This document shows, one piece after another, positions 14,707-22,163 of a stretch of 23,183 bases of DNA. The stretch comes from Prevotellaceae bacterium UBA2852 (GTDB lineage Bacteria; Bacteroidota; Bacteroidia; Bacteroidales; Bacteroidaceae). Positions within the stretch are counted from its first letter, which is position 1. The number at the start of each line of letters is the position of its first letter. Under the pieces are notes generated by a model. It was not told the origin of the DNA and ran no database searches. It worked only from the letters and a program-made list of their open reading frames with translations. The stretch covers positions 56,728-79,910 of the forward strand of contig DEFM01000013.1 of the NCBI GenBank assembly GCA_002350855.1, written 5' to 3'. Position numbers and translations under genes: made by a program.

Positions 14707-15863
14707 ATAATGATGAATTACAGGTACTCGGAACCGAGAATAGAAACCATAATAATAGGAAATGGATAGTCGTAGTAGTATGTGCAGTACTACTGGCTAT
14801 TACCTATTTAATATATAATAGGTGTAGCTCTACCGATCACTCATTACCACTGACACAAGAGGGATCGACTATTTCCCCTCGCTTGCAGCATGCCGTTGAT
14901 TCCATGCTAAATGATAAGCTAAAAGAGATAAACGGCCTGCAAGGACAGGTAATCATTATGAACGTTCAGACTGGAGAGATTCTTGCTATGGCAGGACGTG
15001 AACGTAACTTTGAAGGTAAGTTCCAACCATGCCAGAACTTTACCTATCAGCAGGATTTAGGATCGTTGGTAAAAGTTGGCTCTCTCCTTGTCGCCTTGGA
15101 AACGGGAAAGGCTAAGCTCTCTGATGTAATCGATGTAGGAAATGGTGTGTGGCAGATTGATGATGATCGGATTATGAAAGACCATAACTGGCATAGAGGT
15201 GGTTATGGTGAATTGACATTGGATAGAGTGTTAGAGGTCAGCTCGAATATCGGAATTAGCAAAGTCATCTGGGACTTATTCAAAGGTCACGAACAAGACT
15301 TCTTTAGCAAACTTGACTCAATGAGTTTCGGCCAGCCCAATAGCATTGAAGGAATAGAGGGGTTACGTCCCAATAGTTACAACTCTCCGAAAGATTCCAA
15401 TTGGATCAACAAGGATATTATCTGGAGTGCGATAGGTTATAACCGAAAGATCACTCCTATCCAGATGCTTACTTTCTATAATGCCATAGCTAATAATGGT
15501 AAGATGGTTAAGCCAACATTGGTGCCTGGTACTACTGAGGTAATCAATGAACAGATTGCTAAGAAAGAGAATGTCGCTTTGATGCAGCAGACGTTGGAAC
15601 ATGTGGTTAGTCAGGGCTTGGGACGTAAAGCTGGCTCTACAAACTTCAAAGTGGCAGGTAAAACAGGAACTTCACAGGTTAATGAATATTATGATGGGGA
15701 TAATACCGTTTCCGAATACCAAGTAGCCTTTTGTGGTTTCTTTCCTGCTGATGCTCCTAAGTACAGCATGATTGTTAGCATGAACAAATTGGGACTCCCT
15801 GCAAGCGGTGGAGGAATGGCTGGTACACTTTTCCATGATATTTCCGAATATTTGATGAAATGA
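14703..15863 (+). CDS. Membrane-anchored penicillin-binding transpeptidase (386 aa)
   Basis: One N-terminal membrane helix (about 20-40, WIVVVVCAVLLAITYLIY) anchors a periplasmic transpeptidase domain of the FtsI/PBP2 class, which cross-links peptidoglycan. The three serine-acyltransferase motifs are intact: Ser121-x-x-Lys124 (GSLVK), Ser180-Ser-Asn182 (SSN) and Lys320-Thr-Gly322 (GKTGTS). The PBP dimerisation domain of full-length FtsI or PBP2 (over 550 residues) is missing, leaving only the catalytic part. Such a short PBP could be a regulatory, immunity-like or beta-lactam-tolerant paralogue of a host enzyme. It overlaps the LytTR gene by four bases, and hairpin B begins 17 bases after its stop. 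Confidence 0.9.
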   Translation: MNNDELQVLGTENRNHNNRKWIVVVVCAVLLAITYLIYNRCSSTDHSLPLTQEGSTISPRLQHAVDSMLNDKLKEINGLQGQVIIMNVQTGEILAMAGRERNFEGKFQPCQNFTYQQDLGSLVKVGSLLVALETGKAKLSDVIDVGNGVWQIDDDRIMKDHNWHRGGYGELTLDRVLEVSSNIGISKVIWDLFKGHEQDFFSKLDSMSFGQPNSIEGIEGLRPNSYNSPKDSNWINKDIIWSAIGYNRKITPIQMLTFYNAIANNGKMVKPTLVPGTTEVINEQIAKKENVALMQQTLEHVVSQGLGRKAGSTNFKVAGKTGTSQVNEYYDGDNTVSEYQVAFCGFFPADAPKYSMIVSMNKLGLPASGGGMAGTLFHDISEYLMK

Positions 15864-15880
15864 ATCTTATTCTTTGAAGA

Positions 15881-15935
15881 GGTGACATATTAACACTAAA
15901 GTTGCTTTTATACACCCAAATTGTTAATTTGTCAC
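15881..15935 (+). repeat. GGTGAC hairpin, copy B
   Basis: GTGACA (15882-15887) pairs with TGTCAC (15930-15935), then TTAACA pairs with TGTTAA. The loop shares the TTGCTTTTATA-x-ACCC segment with copy C. The last base of the outer arm has changed to A. It lies between the transpeptidase stop and the promoter of module 2. Confidence 0.85.
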
Positions 15936-15966
15936 ATCATTATTGGGGAAAAAGGCATTAATCTGA

Positions 15967-15996
15967 TTGTTATTTCATAATTATATTGTAAATTTG
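15967..15996 (+). promoter_or_regulatory. Bacteroidetes promoter for module 2
   Basis: TTG at 15967-15969 and TAAATTTG at 15989-15996 fit the -33/-7 consensus with a 19-base spacer. Transcription would start near 16003, about 24 bases before the ATG at 16027. This is the same geometry as the module 1 promoter. Confidence 0.72.
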
Positions 15997-16026
15997 CGAA
16001 ATAAATGATAACTAAAAAGAAAGATT

Positions 16027-16629
16027 ATGAATGAATTACAAGAAAGGGCTGAGAATTATGCAGCTGAAAAGATGAACGAATTAATGGCTAAGGCAATTGC
16101 CAAGGCTTATGCTGATGGTTATAATGATGGATATAAAAAGTGTTCAGAGGATTACGATATTGATTTATATGAAGATGTAGATTTTGTTGATCTTGGATTG
16201 CCTAGTGGATTATTGTGGTCTTCAAAATATAGAAAAAATGAAGAAGGGAAGCCTTTATATTTAACATATGAAGATGCTGCCATTTTGGATATTCCAACAG
16301 AAGAGCAATTTTCGGAGTTGCTAAAATGTTGTAAATGGAGTCTAATTAGAGGGCAAGTCTTGAGAGGAGGCTATGCAATAAATGAACCTGTAGGATATTA
16401 TTGTGAAGGATCAAACGGATGTCGTATCGCTTTTGATCGAAAAGGATATAAATTTGGCCCTATGTCAGGTTGTGATGGTGTTCATTTTCGAATCCGAGAC
16501 AACGAAGATGGAGATGATAAAAATACAGTTGAATTTGGAGAATTGAAAAATGGAACTCCTCAAGTCTCTATCGAAAAGAAGTCTTCGGACTATTTAGTAC
16601 CTATTATGTTAGTTAGAAAGAAAAAATAG
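16027..16629 (+). CDS. VDLGLPSG-domain protein, paralogue 2 (200 aa)
   Basis: Paralogue of the 13714 product, also exactly 200 residues. The helix NELQERAENYAAEKMNELMA leads to DGYNDGYKK, then VDLGLPSGLLWS (54-65), IPTEEQFSELLKCCKW and a C-terminal YLVPIMLVRKKK. The central part (about 110-160) is Gly- and Cys-richer than in paralogue 1 and is where the two differ most, suggesting a variable binding face. It is soluble and has no signal peptide. Codon use is AT-richer than in paralogue 1, so the copies have probably had separate histories. It is the first gene of module 2, under its own promoter. Confidence 0.82.
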   Translation: MNELQERAENYAAEKMNELMAKAIAKAYADGYNDGYKKCSEDYDIDLYEDVDFVDLGLPSGLLWSSKYRKNEEGKPLYLTYEDAAILDIPTEEQFSELLKCCKWSLIRGQVLRGGYAINEPVGYYCEGSNGCRIAFDRKGYKFGPMSGCDGVHFRIRDNEDGDDKNTVEFGELKNGTPQVSIEKKSSDYLVPIMLVRKKK

Positions 16630-16683
16630 TATCTATTGTCTTTCCTCAGATTAATTATTCATTTTAGTTGCATAAATAAGTCA

Positions 16684-17718
16684 ATGGAATTAAAAGAACT
16701 ATCTCCTTTAGATGAAGATCTCCTAATAGATCTAGGTTATATAAAAGATGTTGATTACGTAATAGCGGAATTCGACTTTGATATTATTACAGTAGCGATG
16801 ATCCCTAAATCAGAAAAAGAAGATTATCACGATGTTTATGTAACAGAAAACCATGAACTATATGCATGTTACCCAAAAGTTATTAATGGATATTTCTATA
16901 ATAACCAATTAGGGAAATTATATTGGATTAATAAAATTCAATACTTGAGAATACATTCAAAAGATCAGAAACAATTGCCCCCGTGTGATAAATATTCAAT
17001 AGGGGAAGAAGTTTCAGTTAATATATGTTGTACATCTAATCCGGAAGTGCATCTAATAAAGAATTATGAATATGATACTATTAATTACTCTGGGGGCTTT
17101 TGCAATGTGAGATTAGCTGAACAAAAAGATAATGTAGTATATCCCGTGGTAAAATATAAAGATTATTTTTACATTCCATCAAAGTTGGTCTCTCGTGGAT
17201 TATATGTGGATCCATGCAAAGGAGAAGATGTCTTATATTCATATGACAGGGTTGAATATGCGAAAATGTTTAAAAAAAATAAGACATCAGCCAATGCAAG
17301 TAGCTCATGTCAACCACTCAAAATAGTTTTTTTGAACTATAATTCAAAAAGTACATACATGAATATAAGATCTAGCCATAGAACTTCTAATGGATTTAAA
17401 TATTCATGTTATGATGATAGTGCTGTGATAGGACCATTTATTAATACTTCTGATTTAAGTTTTGAAGAAAAAGATAAAGAAATAATCAGAGACATTATTA
17501 GTTCTAAACGTAAATATGAGGTGACATGGGAAGACGATGATTGTTGGGCAGAATCGTTTAATGGGGCAAGAAGTCGTGATTCCGTTAGTAATATAGGTGA
17601 TTTAGGAATCTGCCCTATTTTAAATGAATTATTCTCTTCAAAATATCGAGTACTATTTAAGCCCACTCCTGAAAATGAAAAAGGAAATTCTTTTGACTTT
17701 GAAGAGATATTAAAGTAA
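16684..17718 (+). CDS. Unrecognised AT-rich gene product (344 aa)
   Basis: Family not recognised. The ATG at 16684 is chosen; an in-frame TTG at 16636 would add 16 hydrophobic residues from the AT-rich spacer. The protein is soluble, acidic and Tyr/Asn/Lys-rich, with many short beta-like stretches (DYVIAEFDFDIITVAMIP; HDVYVTENHELYACYPKVINGYFY; KYKDYFYIPSKLV). C-terminal acidic segments follow (WEDDDCWAESFNG). Its low-GC codon use stands out from the backbone genes and suggests separate acquisition. No catalytic motif is seen. Confidence 0.75.
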   Translation: MELKELSPLDEDLLIDLGYIKDVDYVIAEFDFDIITVAMIPKSEKEDYHDVYVTENHELYACYPKVINGYFYNNQLGKLYWINKIQYLRIHSKDQKQLPPCDKYSIGEEVSVNICCTSNPEVHLIKNYEYDTINYSGGFCNVRLAEQKDNVVYPVVKYKDYFYIPSKLVSRGLYVDPCKGEDVLYSYDRVEYAKMFKKNKTSANASSSCQPLKIVFLNYNSKSTYMNIRSSHRTSNGFKYSCYDDSAVIGPFINTSDLSFEEKDKEIIRDIISSKRKYEVTWEDDDCWAESFNGARSRDSVSNIGDLGICPILNELFSSKYRVLFKPTPENEKGNSFDFEEILK

Positions 17719-17746
17719 ATACAACTAACTATTTCAATGGACGAAG

Positions 17747-18283
17747 ATGAATGAGAATAATAACAATTCAGAAAAACAGACCAAAAGTTCGGTGGTAGTT
17801 AAACCGAAAGGGAAATGCGCTGAGTTTGCAGTTAAAATCGCTGGTCCTATGGTAATTGATGGTGATGGTAAGCCTCGTGACGCTTACAAACCCGCTTTGC
17901 ATGCTGCATATAAAGGATTACAGCGATTTATTGATGCTCAAGATAAGTGGAATACTTATGACAAAGCCCTTGAAGAAGTAAAAAATGGTAAGAAAGAAAC
18001 TCATTGGATATGGTTCATCTTTCCTCAACTATATGGTTTAGGAGAATCAGAAATGTCCCAGTTCTATGGACTGGGAGGAAGAGAAGAAGCCAAGGCTTAC
18101 ATAGAGCATCCTGTACTAAGAGACAGGCTGGTAGAAATATCAGAAGCCGTGCTTAATAACGAGAAGTCTGTTTATGAGATATTCGGGCAGGATGCTATCA
18201 AAGTCAAGTCATGTGTTTTACTATTTGAGTCTGTTTCGGATATCCCTGTGTTCAAGAAGCTTAAAAGCAAGTACCGTTGGTAA
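17747..18283 (+). CDS. DUF1810 family protein with shortened C-terminus (178 aa)
   Basis: The DUF1810 signature is clear: LQRFIDAQDKWNTYDKALEEVKNGKKETHWIWFIFPQL (split across about 65-100), then GLGESEMSQFYGL, EEAKAYIEHPVLRDRL and the helix SVYEIFGQDAIKVKSCVLLFESV. The biochemical role of the family is not established. A 55-residue hydrophilic N-terminal extension precedes the domain. The protein ends at PVFKKLKSKYRW, where the family normally continues for some ten more residues (the YFGG-type end), so the C-terminus seems trimmed. The next gene starts four bases after the stop, consistent with co-translation. Confidence 0.88.
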   Translation: MNENNNNSEKQTKSSVVVKPKGKCAEFAVKIAGPMVIDGDGKPRDAYKPALHAAYKGLQRFIDAQDKWNTYDKALEEVKNGKKETHWIWFIFPQLYGLGESEMSQFYGLGGREEAKAYIEHPVLRDRLVEISEAVLNNEKSVYEIFGQDAIKVKSCVLLFESVSDIPVFKKLKSKYRW

Positions 18284-18286
18284 ACG

Positions 18287-18859
18287 ATGGGGAAGAAGCG
18301 GAATTTGGTAATTGGTGTGGGCATTTTCCTGCTTGCATTATTGCTGATAATGCTTGTAGCCGTAGCCGTTATTGCAAGCCTGAAAACAGGAAGGAGCTTC
18401 GATGAATGTTTCTTCGGAGCGTGCTGTGGGGCGCTTTATGTTGCAGGAATGGCACTCGGATTTACCTATAAAGAGATCTGCGTCATCGTTAATATCTATA
18501 TGGAAGCTGGCCTGTGTCTTCTTTCAGGATTGTGGGTAACATGGGTATGCATTAGCTGTTATCGTTCCCTGAAAACGTGGGGGAAAATGATTCTCATGTT
18601 AGTGGGAATAGCTTATGGTCTTATCTATGTTGTCGCTTTCGTGGAGTTGTGTAAACATTATGCTATGCCCATGAACGATGCTTTCGACCTCTGCTATAAA
18701 GAACTGATAGCATTAGCTGGGAAATGCCATACGACCTATAACAATGTCAACTATGCGATTTTCATTCTGTTCTTCCTTGTTTGTACGTTGGGTAACCTTG
18801 CTATAGCAAAACTGATTAAGAAGATAACATGTCAATCTCTCAAAAAGGTAGAGAGGTGA
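18287..18859 (+). CDS. Multi-span membrane protein (190 aa)
   Basis: About five hydrophobic segments (roughly 7-30, 42-59, 63-90, 100-121 and 152-177) indicate an inner-membrane protein. It opens MGKKRNLVIGVGIFLLALLL, with a basic N-terminus probably cytosolic. Between segments four and five lies a loop with KHYAMPMNDAFDLCYKELIALAGKCHTTY. No family is recognised. It is the last gene of module 2, and its TGA stop lies inside the left arm of hairpin C, so the repeat abuts the coding sequence. GC content is higher than in the 16684 gene. Confidence 0.78.
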   Translation: MGKKRNLVIGVGIFLLALLLIMLVAVAVIASLKTGRSFDECFFGACCGALYVAGMALGFTYKEICVIVNIYMEAGLCLLSGLWVTWVCISCYRSLKTWGKMILMLVGIAYGLIYVVAFVELCKHYAMPMNDAFDLCYKELIALAGKCHTTYNNVNYAIFILFFLVCTLGNLAIAKLIKKITCQSLKKVER

Positions 18860-18909
18860 CATTTTAACTCAATTATTGCTTTTATATACCCGAATGTTAA
18901 AAAGTCACC
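18855..18909 (+). repeat. GGTGAC hairpin, copy C (with compensatory changes)
   Basis: GGTGAC (18855-18860) pairs with GTCACC (18904-18909). Beyond one A-A mismatch, TTTTAAC pairs with GTTAAAA. In copies A and B the corresponding inner positions are mismatched T-T pairs, and here they have become T-A pairs. The loop keeps TTGCTTTTATA-x-ACCC. It sits between convergent genes (18287 plus strand, 18957 minus strand). Confidence 0.85.
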
Positions 18910-18956
18910 AACGATTATTCAACACAAAGCTTGTACTCCGTTTGAGGATAAGACGA

Positions 18957-20108
18957 TTACATAAAATCTATAGGATCAAATTCTTCGATTTTTTTAAATT
19001 CCTGCCAAACCTTCACCTTCGTCTTTTCCATATCATCATAAGCAGATGGAGGGATAAGCACACCTTCTTCGACTCTTACAAAATCATGCTCAACTTCCTT
19101 GTACTTCTTCGCTGAAAAGCTAGGTACATGCAGAACAATGTCATCAATATTCTCTAAACTCGCAAAAATATAGAAACTCACCTTACTTGGATCATCGGCA
19201 AAGAGATAAATATCCTTTAGCTTGGGACAGTTGGTTATGATATTGTCCCAATCCATGTCCCAATGACAAGATCTTCTTCCGTCTAAAGATTTGCTTCGGA
19301 ATATCAACGTGTTTAACTCAGGACAGTCAGTAATGGCGTTTACGGTAAGATCCACACAAGACTCTGGGAACGTAATCTGTTGGAGATCTCGGCATTTGGT
19401 GAAAGCAAATTCTTTTATGGTGTCAACTCCATTAGGAACAACATATTCTTTTCTTTCACTACCGCATGGGTATCTACTCATGTAAATATCAACATCTCCC
19501 AACCATTCTATATAGTTAAAGACTGCTCCTTCAAAAGAGAAACATCCTTTAAAATCGCTTGGACAGATTGGTTTTCCTGAGTCATTAAGAGGCCATTCAT
19601 TCATGTCACAAACATAACGTTTAATTGAACCTGCAAAAGCATCCCCAAATAGATAGTCAATACCGTCTTGTCCCTCGATATAGAAATATTCAAGAAGAGG
19701 GCAATTCTGAAAAGCTAAACTCCCAATCACTAGTTTGCTTGGGAAATCTACATCTTTCAAATGAATACAGCCCGAAAACGCCCTGTTTCCGATAGCTTCC
19801 AATCCTTCAGGAAAGACAATTCTCTGTAAATTGACGCTATCAACAAACGCATCATCCGTAATGCCTATCTTGGCACAATAATAATCATCTGCTAATGGAA
19901 GATAGAAGTCAAATTCCGTCTCTGAAACTCCACTCATGTCGAGAGAATGAAGTTTATTATCATTCTGACTCATTTCCGTTAATAGATGAAAATCTTCTAT
20001 CCCAAGAAAGCCTGAAACAATTATTTCCTCTATCTCAGACTTTTCCGTTTCACTGATCTGAGCGTGCAACGGGTTTTCTTTTGTGCATATTATTGTCTTT
20101 TTAATCAT
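18957..20108 (-). CDS. BspA-like leucine-rich repeat protein (383 aa)
   Basis: A minus-strand protein made mainly of BspA/LRR_5-type repeats. Recognisable units are LQRIVFPEGLEAIGNRAFSGC, LKDVDFPSKLVIGSLAFQNC, VVPNGVDTIKEFAFTKC, LQQITFPESC and LNTLIFRSKSL, with insertions between blocks. The N-terminus (MIKKTIICTKENPLHAQIS) has no signal peptide, so the protein is probably cytosolic, like the LRR half of the 11138 product. It ends with an acidic tail. It is the only gene in this orientation and has its own promoter at 20229-20260. A ligand-recognition or scaffold role is likely for the fold; the target is unknown. Confidence 0.85.
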   Translation of the reverse strand: MIKKTIICTKENPLHAQISETEKSEIEEIIVSGFLGIEDFHLLTEMSQNDNKLHSLDMSGVSETEFDFYLPLADDYYCAKIGITDDAFVDSVNLQRIVFPEGLEAIGNRAFSGCIHLKDVDFPSKLVIGSLAFQNCPLLEYFYIEGQDGIDYLFGDAFAGSIKRYVCDMNEWPLNDSGKPICPSDFKGCFSFEGAVFNYIEWLGDVDIYMSRYPCGSERKEYVVPNGVDTIKEFAFTKCRDLQQITFPESCVDLTVNAITDCPELNTLIFRSKSLDGRRSCHWDMDWDNIITNCPKLKDIYLFADDPSKVSFYIFASLENIDDIVLHVPSFSAKKYKEVEHDFVRVEEGVLIPPSAYDDMEKTKVKVWQEFKKIEEFDPIDFM

Positions 20109-20228
20109 TGCCTATACTATCAATAACCTTTATTTTTAGAACATACGGTGAGATACCCAATGCATCCCATTAATATACTATTTGAAAGAGGAAACCTGAC
20201 TCGTTGTCATAATCTTATAAGTTTGCTG

Positions 20229-20260
20229 CAAAAATATGAAGAATTATTGTAAATTGCAAA
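20229..20260 (-). promoter_or_regulatory. Bacteroidetes promoter for the LRR gene (minus strand)
   Basis: On the minus strand TTTG (20260-20257) is followed after 20 bases by TATTTTTG (20236-20229). This is a full match to the -33/-7 consensus and the best promoter in the window. The transcript would start near 20222, giving a 5' leader of about 110 bases before the ATG at 20108. Confidence 0.78.
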
Positions 20261-20684
20261 CATTTTAGAAGGAATTTGCGAAATAGGCATTCTAAACAAC
20301 TTTCAGCATTCTTGTTGCCTCATTTTCTCATTTTTAGAGATTTAAGTTTTTTAACTTTGAATCCTGAGGAAATCTACATATAATAGAGGGTTGAGGTTAA
20401 GAATCAGAGTACTCTCGTGTTTATCTCGAAATTCTTTTATTTTATCCATATATGCATATAATAGCTCTGATTCCAAGCCTCAACAAGATTGGTTCATAGC
20501 AACGACATATATTCTGAGGTGTAGTAAAAATGCACCTCTTTTCTCGGGTCACTTTGGAACTTTTTTTTTCAAGGCATCCTATAAGAAGTAGGAGAAAAAT
20601 TCCATGCTATGAAATCACTCTATTTCGCTAGATTTTCCTTATTAGCTTAGATGCTCTATTGTTTAATTGGAAAATGTAAGAGCT
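20261..20684. other. AT-rich non-coding region before helicase copy 2
   Basis: No credible gene is present. On the plus strand TAACTTTG at 20352-20359 matches the -7 consensus, without a clear -33 box. A TAAGTTTG at 20218-20225 is also present just outside, beside the minus-strand promoter. GAGGTG (20516-20521) and CACCTC (20533-20538) form a hairpin followed by TTTT (20539-20542), a short intrinsic terminator. A run of nine or so T follows around 20560. If transcription starts near 20360, this hairpin would sit inside the leader of the helicase operon and could attenuate it. Confidence 0.45.
20516..20542 (+). terminator. Possible intrinsic terminator or attenuator
   Basis: A six-pair stem, GAGGTG/CACCTC, with an 11-base loop and four T. 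It is weaker than the other terminators of the window. It lies about 145 bases before the helicase start with no gene ending upstream on this strand, which favours a leader attenuator or an unseen small transcript. Confidence 0.45.
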
Positions 20685-22106
20685 ATGGATCAACCAATTA
20701 TCATTTATGGTGGTGAAGCCCGATACCTAAGCGAGCTTCCCGAATTTCAAGATGGATTACCTCACGGAATCGTGAACAAGACTAAAACAGATGTGGGAGG
20801 TACATACGTTGCTGTAAATTGTAAGAGCAACTATATTATTGTCTGCCCATTCAGAGATTTAGTAGATAGCATTGCAGCCGATACTAATAATAGATACGAG
20901 GTGTTCAAGTGTTATGGTGGCATAAGAGAATACGAATTTCGAAAGTATCTTAGAGAGCATGAAACATACAAGATTGCTGTTACCTATGATGGATTACCCA
21001 AACTATTGCGGTGGCTGAATAACAATACTGAGGGTTGGAAACTTTTAGTAGATGAATACCATATCATTCTTGAAGATATGGATTTCCGTTCCGATGCTAT
21101 TAGCAACATGCTCCATGATGTGACAAAGTTCAAGCACTACACATTCTTGTCTGCAACTCCTATAGATGAAGATTATGAAATTGACTTCTTTATGAATCTG
21201 CCTCATTACAAAGTAGAATGGGATGGACTACAGGAAATCAATGTCACACGATACAAAACCTCTCGTGTCGTTGCTGGACTTACCAAAGTAATAGATTCTT
21301 TTCTCAGGGATGGTCTTAGACTGACTGATATTAACGGAGAAGTGAGCGAGGTTGAACAGCTTTTTATATTCTTCAATTCAGTTACCAGCATCCAACAAAT
21401 TTTATCAACATTGGGACTTGATAACTCAGAAGTAAAGGTATGCTGTGCTGATAGACAAAGGAACAGGCTTATTCTTGGTAAATATGAAATAGAATCCGTT
21501 AGCAGCCCCAATAAGAGAATCAACTTCTTTACGAAAAAAGGTTTTCAAGGGTGCAACCTGTTTACCAATAATGGATTGGTTATCGTAGCGAGTGATGGTT
21601 ACAAGGTTAACACACTCATAGATGTCTCAAGTACTATGGAACAAATAGCTGGACGCATTAGAGAAAATGAGCATTCACACAATATCTTCCGTCATATATT
21701 GGTACACATATTTTCTACAAACAAGAATGTTTCCGATAAGGAATTTGCTATTTTTATGCAAGAATTAGAACACGATGCTGTGGAATTGCTAGCCTCACAA
21801 AACAAGTTCACCGAATCAGAACGTAAGGCATGGATAAAGCGCATGAATCTGGAAAAAGACTTGGTATCTGCAATAGATAATAGGCTTGTCTATAATGAAC
21901 AAAAGAAGAAGTCGTTTATCTTTAAGCACAATCTCCGCAAAGAATATAGGAATGGAATTACTATTAAAGCACAATTCTTGAAATCAGAAAAGTTGAGACC
22001 AAAGAATCAAGAGCTTATTGATGATTTCGATATTGTAATGAAACAGGCTCTTACGGTTAGTTATGAACAGCTTTTGAAAGACTATATAGACCATCCTTCT
22101 GATTAG
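20685..22106 (+). CDS. Divergent SF2 helicase, copy 2, ended by an in-frame TAG (473 aa)
   Basis: A paralogue of the 3790 helicase. SF2 motifs in order are a P-loop-like NKTKTDVGGT (31-40, again without the GK[S/T] lysine), DEYH (123-126), SATP (156-159), a core-2 strand FIFFNSV and QIAGRIR (320-326). The ATG at 20685 is chosen over an in-frame TTG at 20667. The reading frame stops at TAG (22104-22106) yet continues open in the same frame to 22454. That continuation matches the C-terminal domain of helicase copy 1. The core ATPase is therefore intact but the C-terminal domain is cut off, unless the stop is read through or the second part is translated separately. Probable role: replication or maintenance of the element. 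Confidence 0.85.
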   Translation: MDQPIIIYGGEARYLSELPEFQDGLPHGIVNKTKTDVGGTYVAVNCKSNYIIVCPFRDLVDSIAADTNNRYEVFKCYGGIREYEFRKYLREHETYKIAVTYDGLPKLLRWLNNNTEGWKLLVDEYHIILEDMDFRSDAISNMLHDVTKFKHYTFLSATPIDEDYEIDFFMNLPHYKVEWDGLQEINVTRYKTSRVVAGLTKVIDSFLRDGLRLTDINGEVSEVEQLFIFFNSVTSIQQILSTLGLDNSEVKVCCADRQRNRLILGKYEIESVSSPNKRINFFTKKGFQGCNLFTNNGLVIVASDGYKVNTLIDVSSTMEQIAGRIRENEHSHNIFRHILVHIFSTNKNVSDKEFAIFMQELEHDAVELLASQNKFTESERKAWIKRMNLEKDLVSAIDNRLVYNEQKKKSFIFKHNLRKEYRNGITIKAQFLKSEKLRPKNQELIDDFDIVMKQALTVSYEQLLKDYIDHPSD

Positions 22107-22163
22107 TACGAACAAGAATATCCAGAATTCCGAGATTTCAGGCTTTATCTTAAAGAGACAGAA

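Noticed and set aside
13714..16629. Diversity-generating retroelement acting on the VDLGLPSG proteins
   Set aside because: No reverse transcriptase or template repeat is present, and the two paralogues differ throughout the centre rather than at adenine-derived positions near the 3' end.
17520..17526. GGTGACA inside the 16684 gene
   Set aside because: It has no opposite arm within hairpin distance and lies mid-gene, so it is not a member of the hairpin family.
5532..18909. Hairpins as integron attC sites
   Set aside because: The arms do not fit the RYYYAAC/GTTRRRY core sites, several genes lie between copies, and no IntI-type integrase is seen. A looser analogy is kept as a hypothesis only.
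22104..22106. Window-wide recoding of TAG as a sense codon
   Set aside because: TAG ends other genes normally, for example at 5524, 9842 and 16627, where no homologous frame continues after it. General recoding is therefore unlikely.
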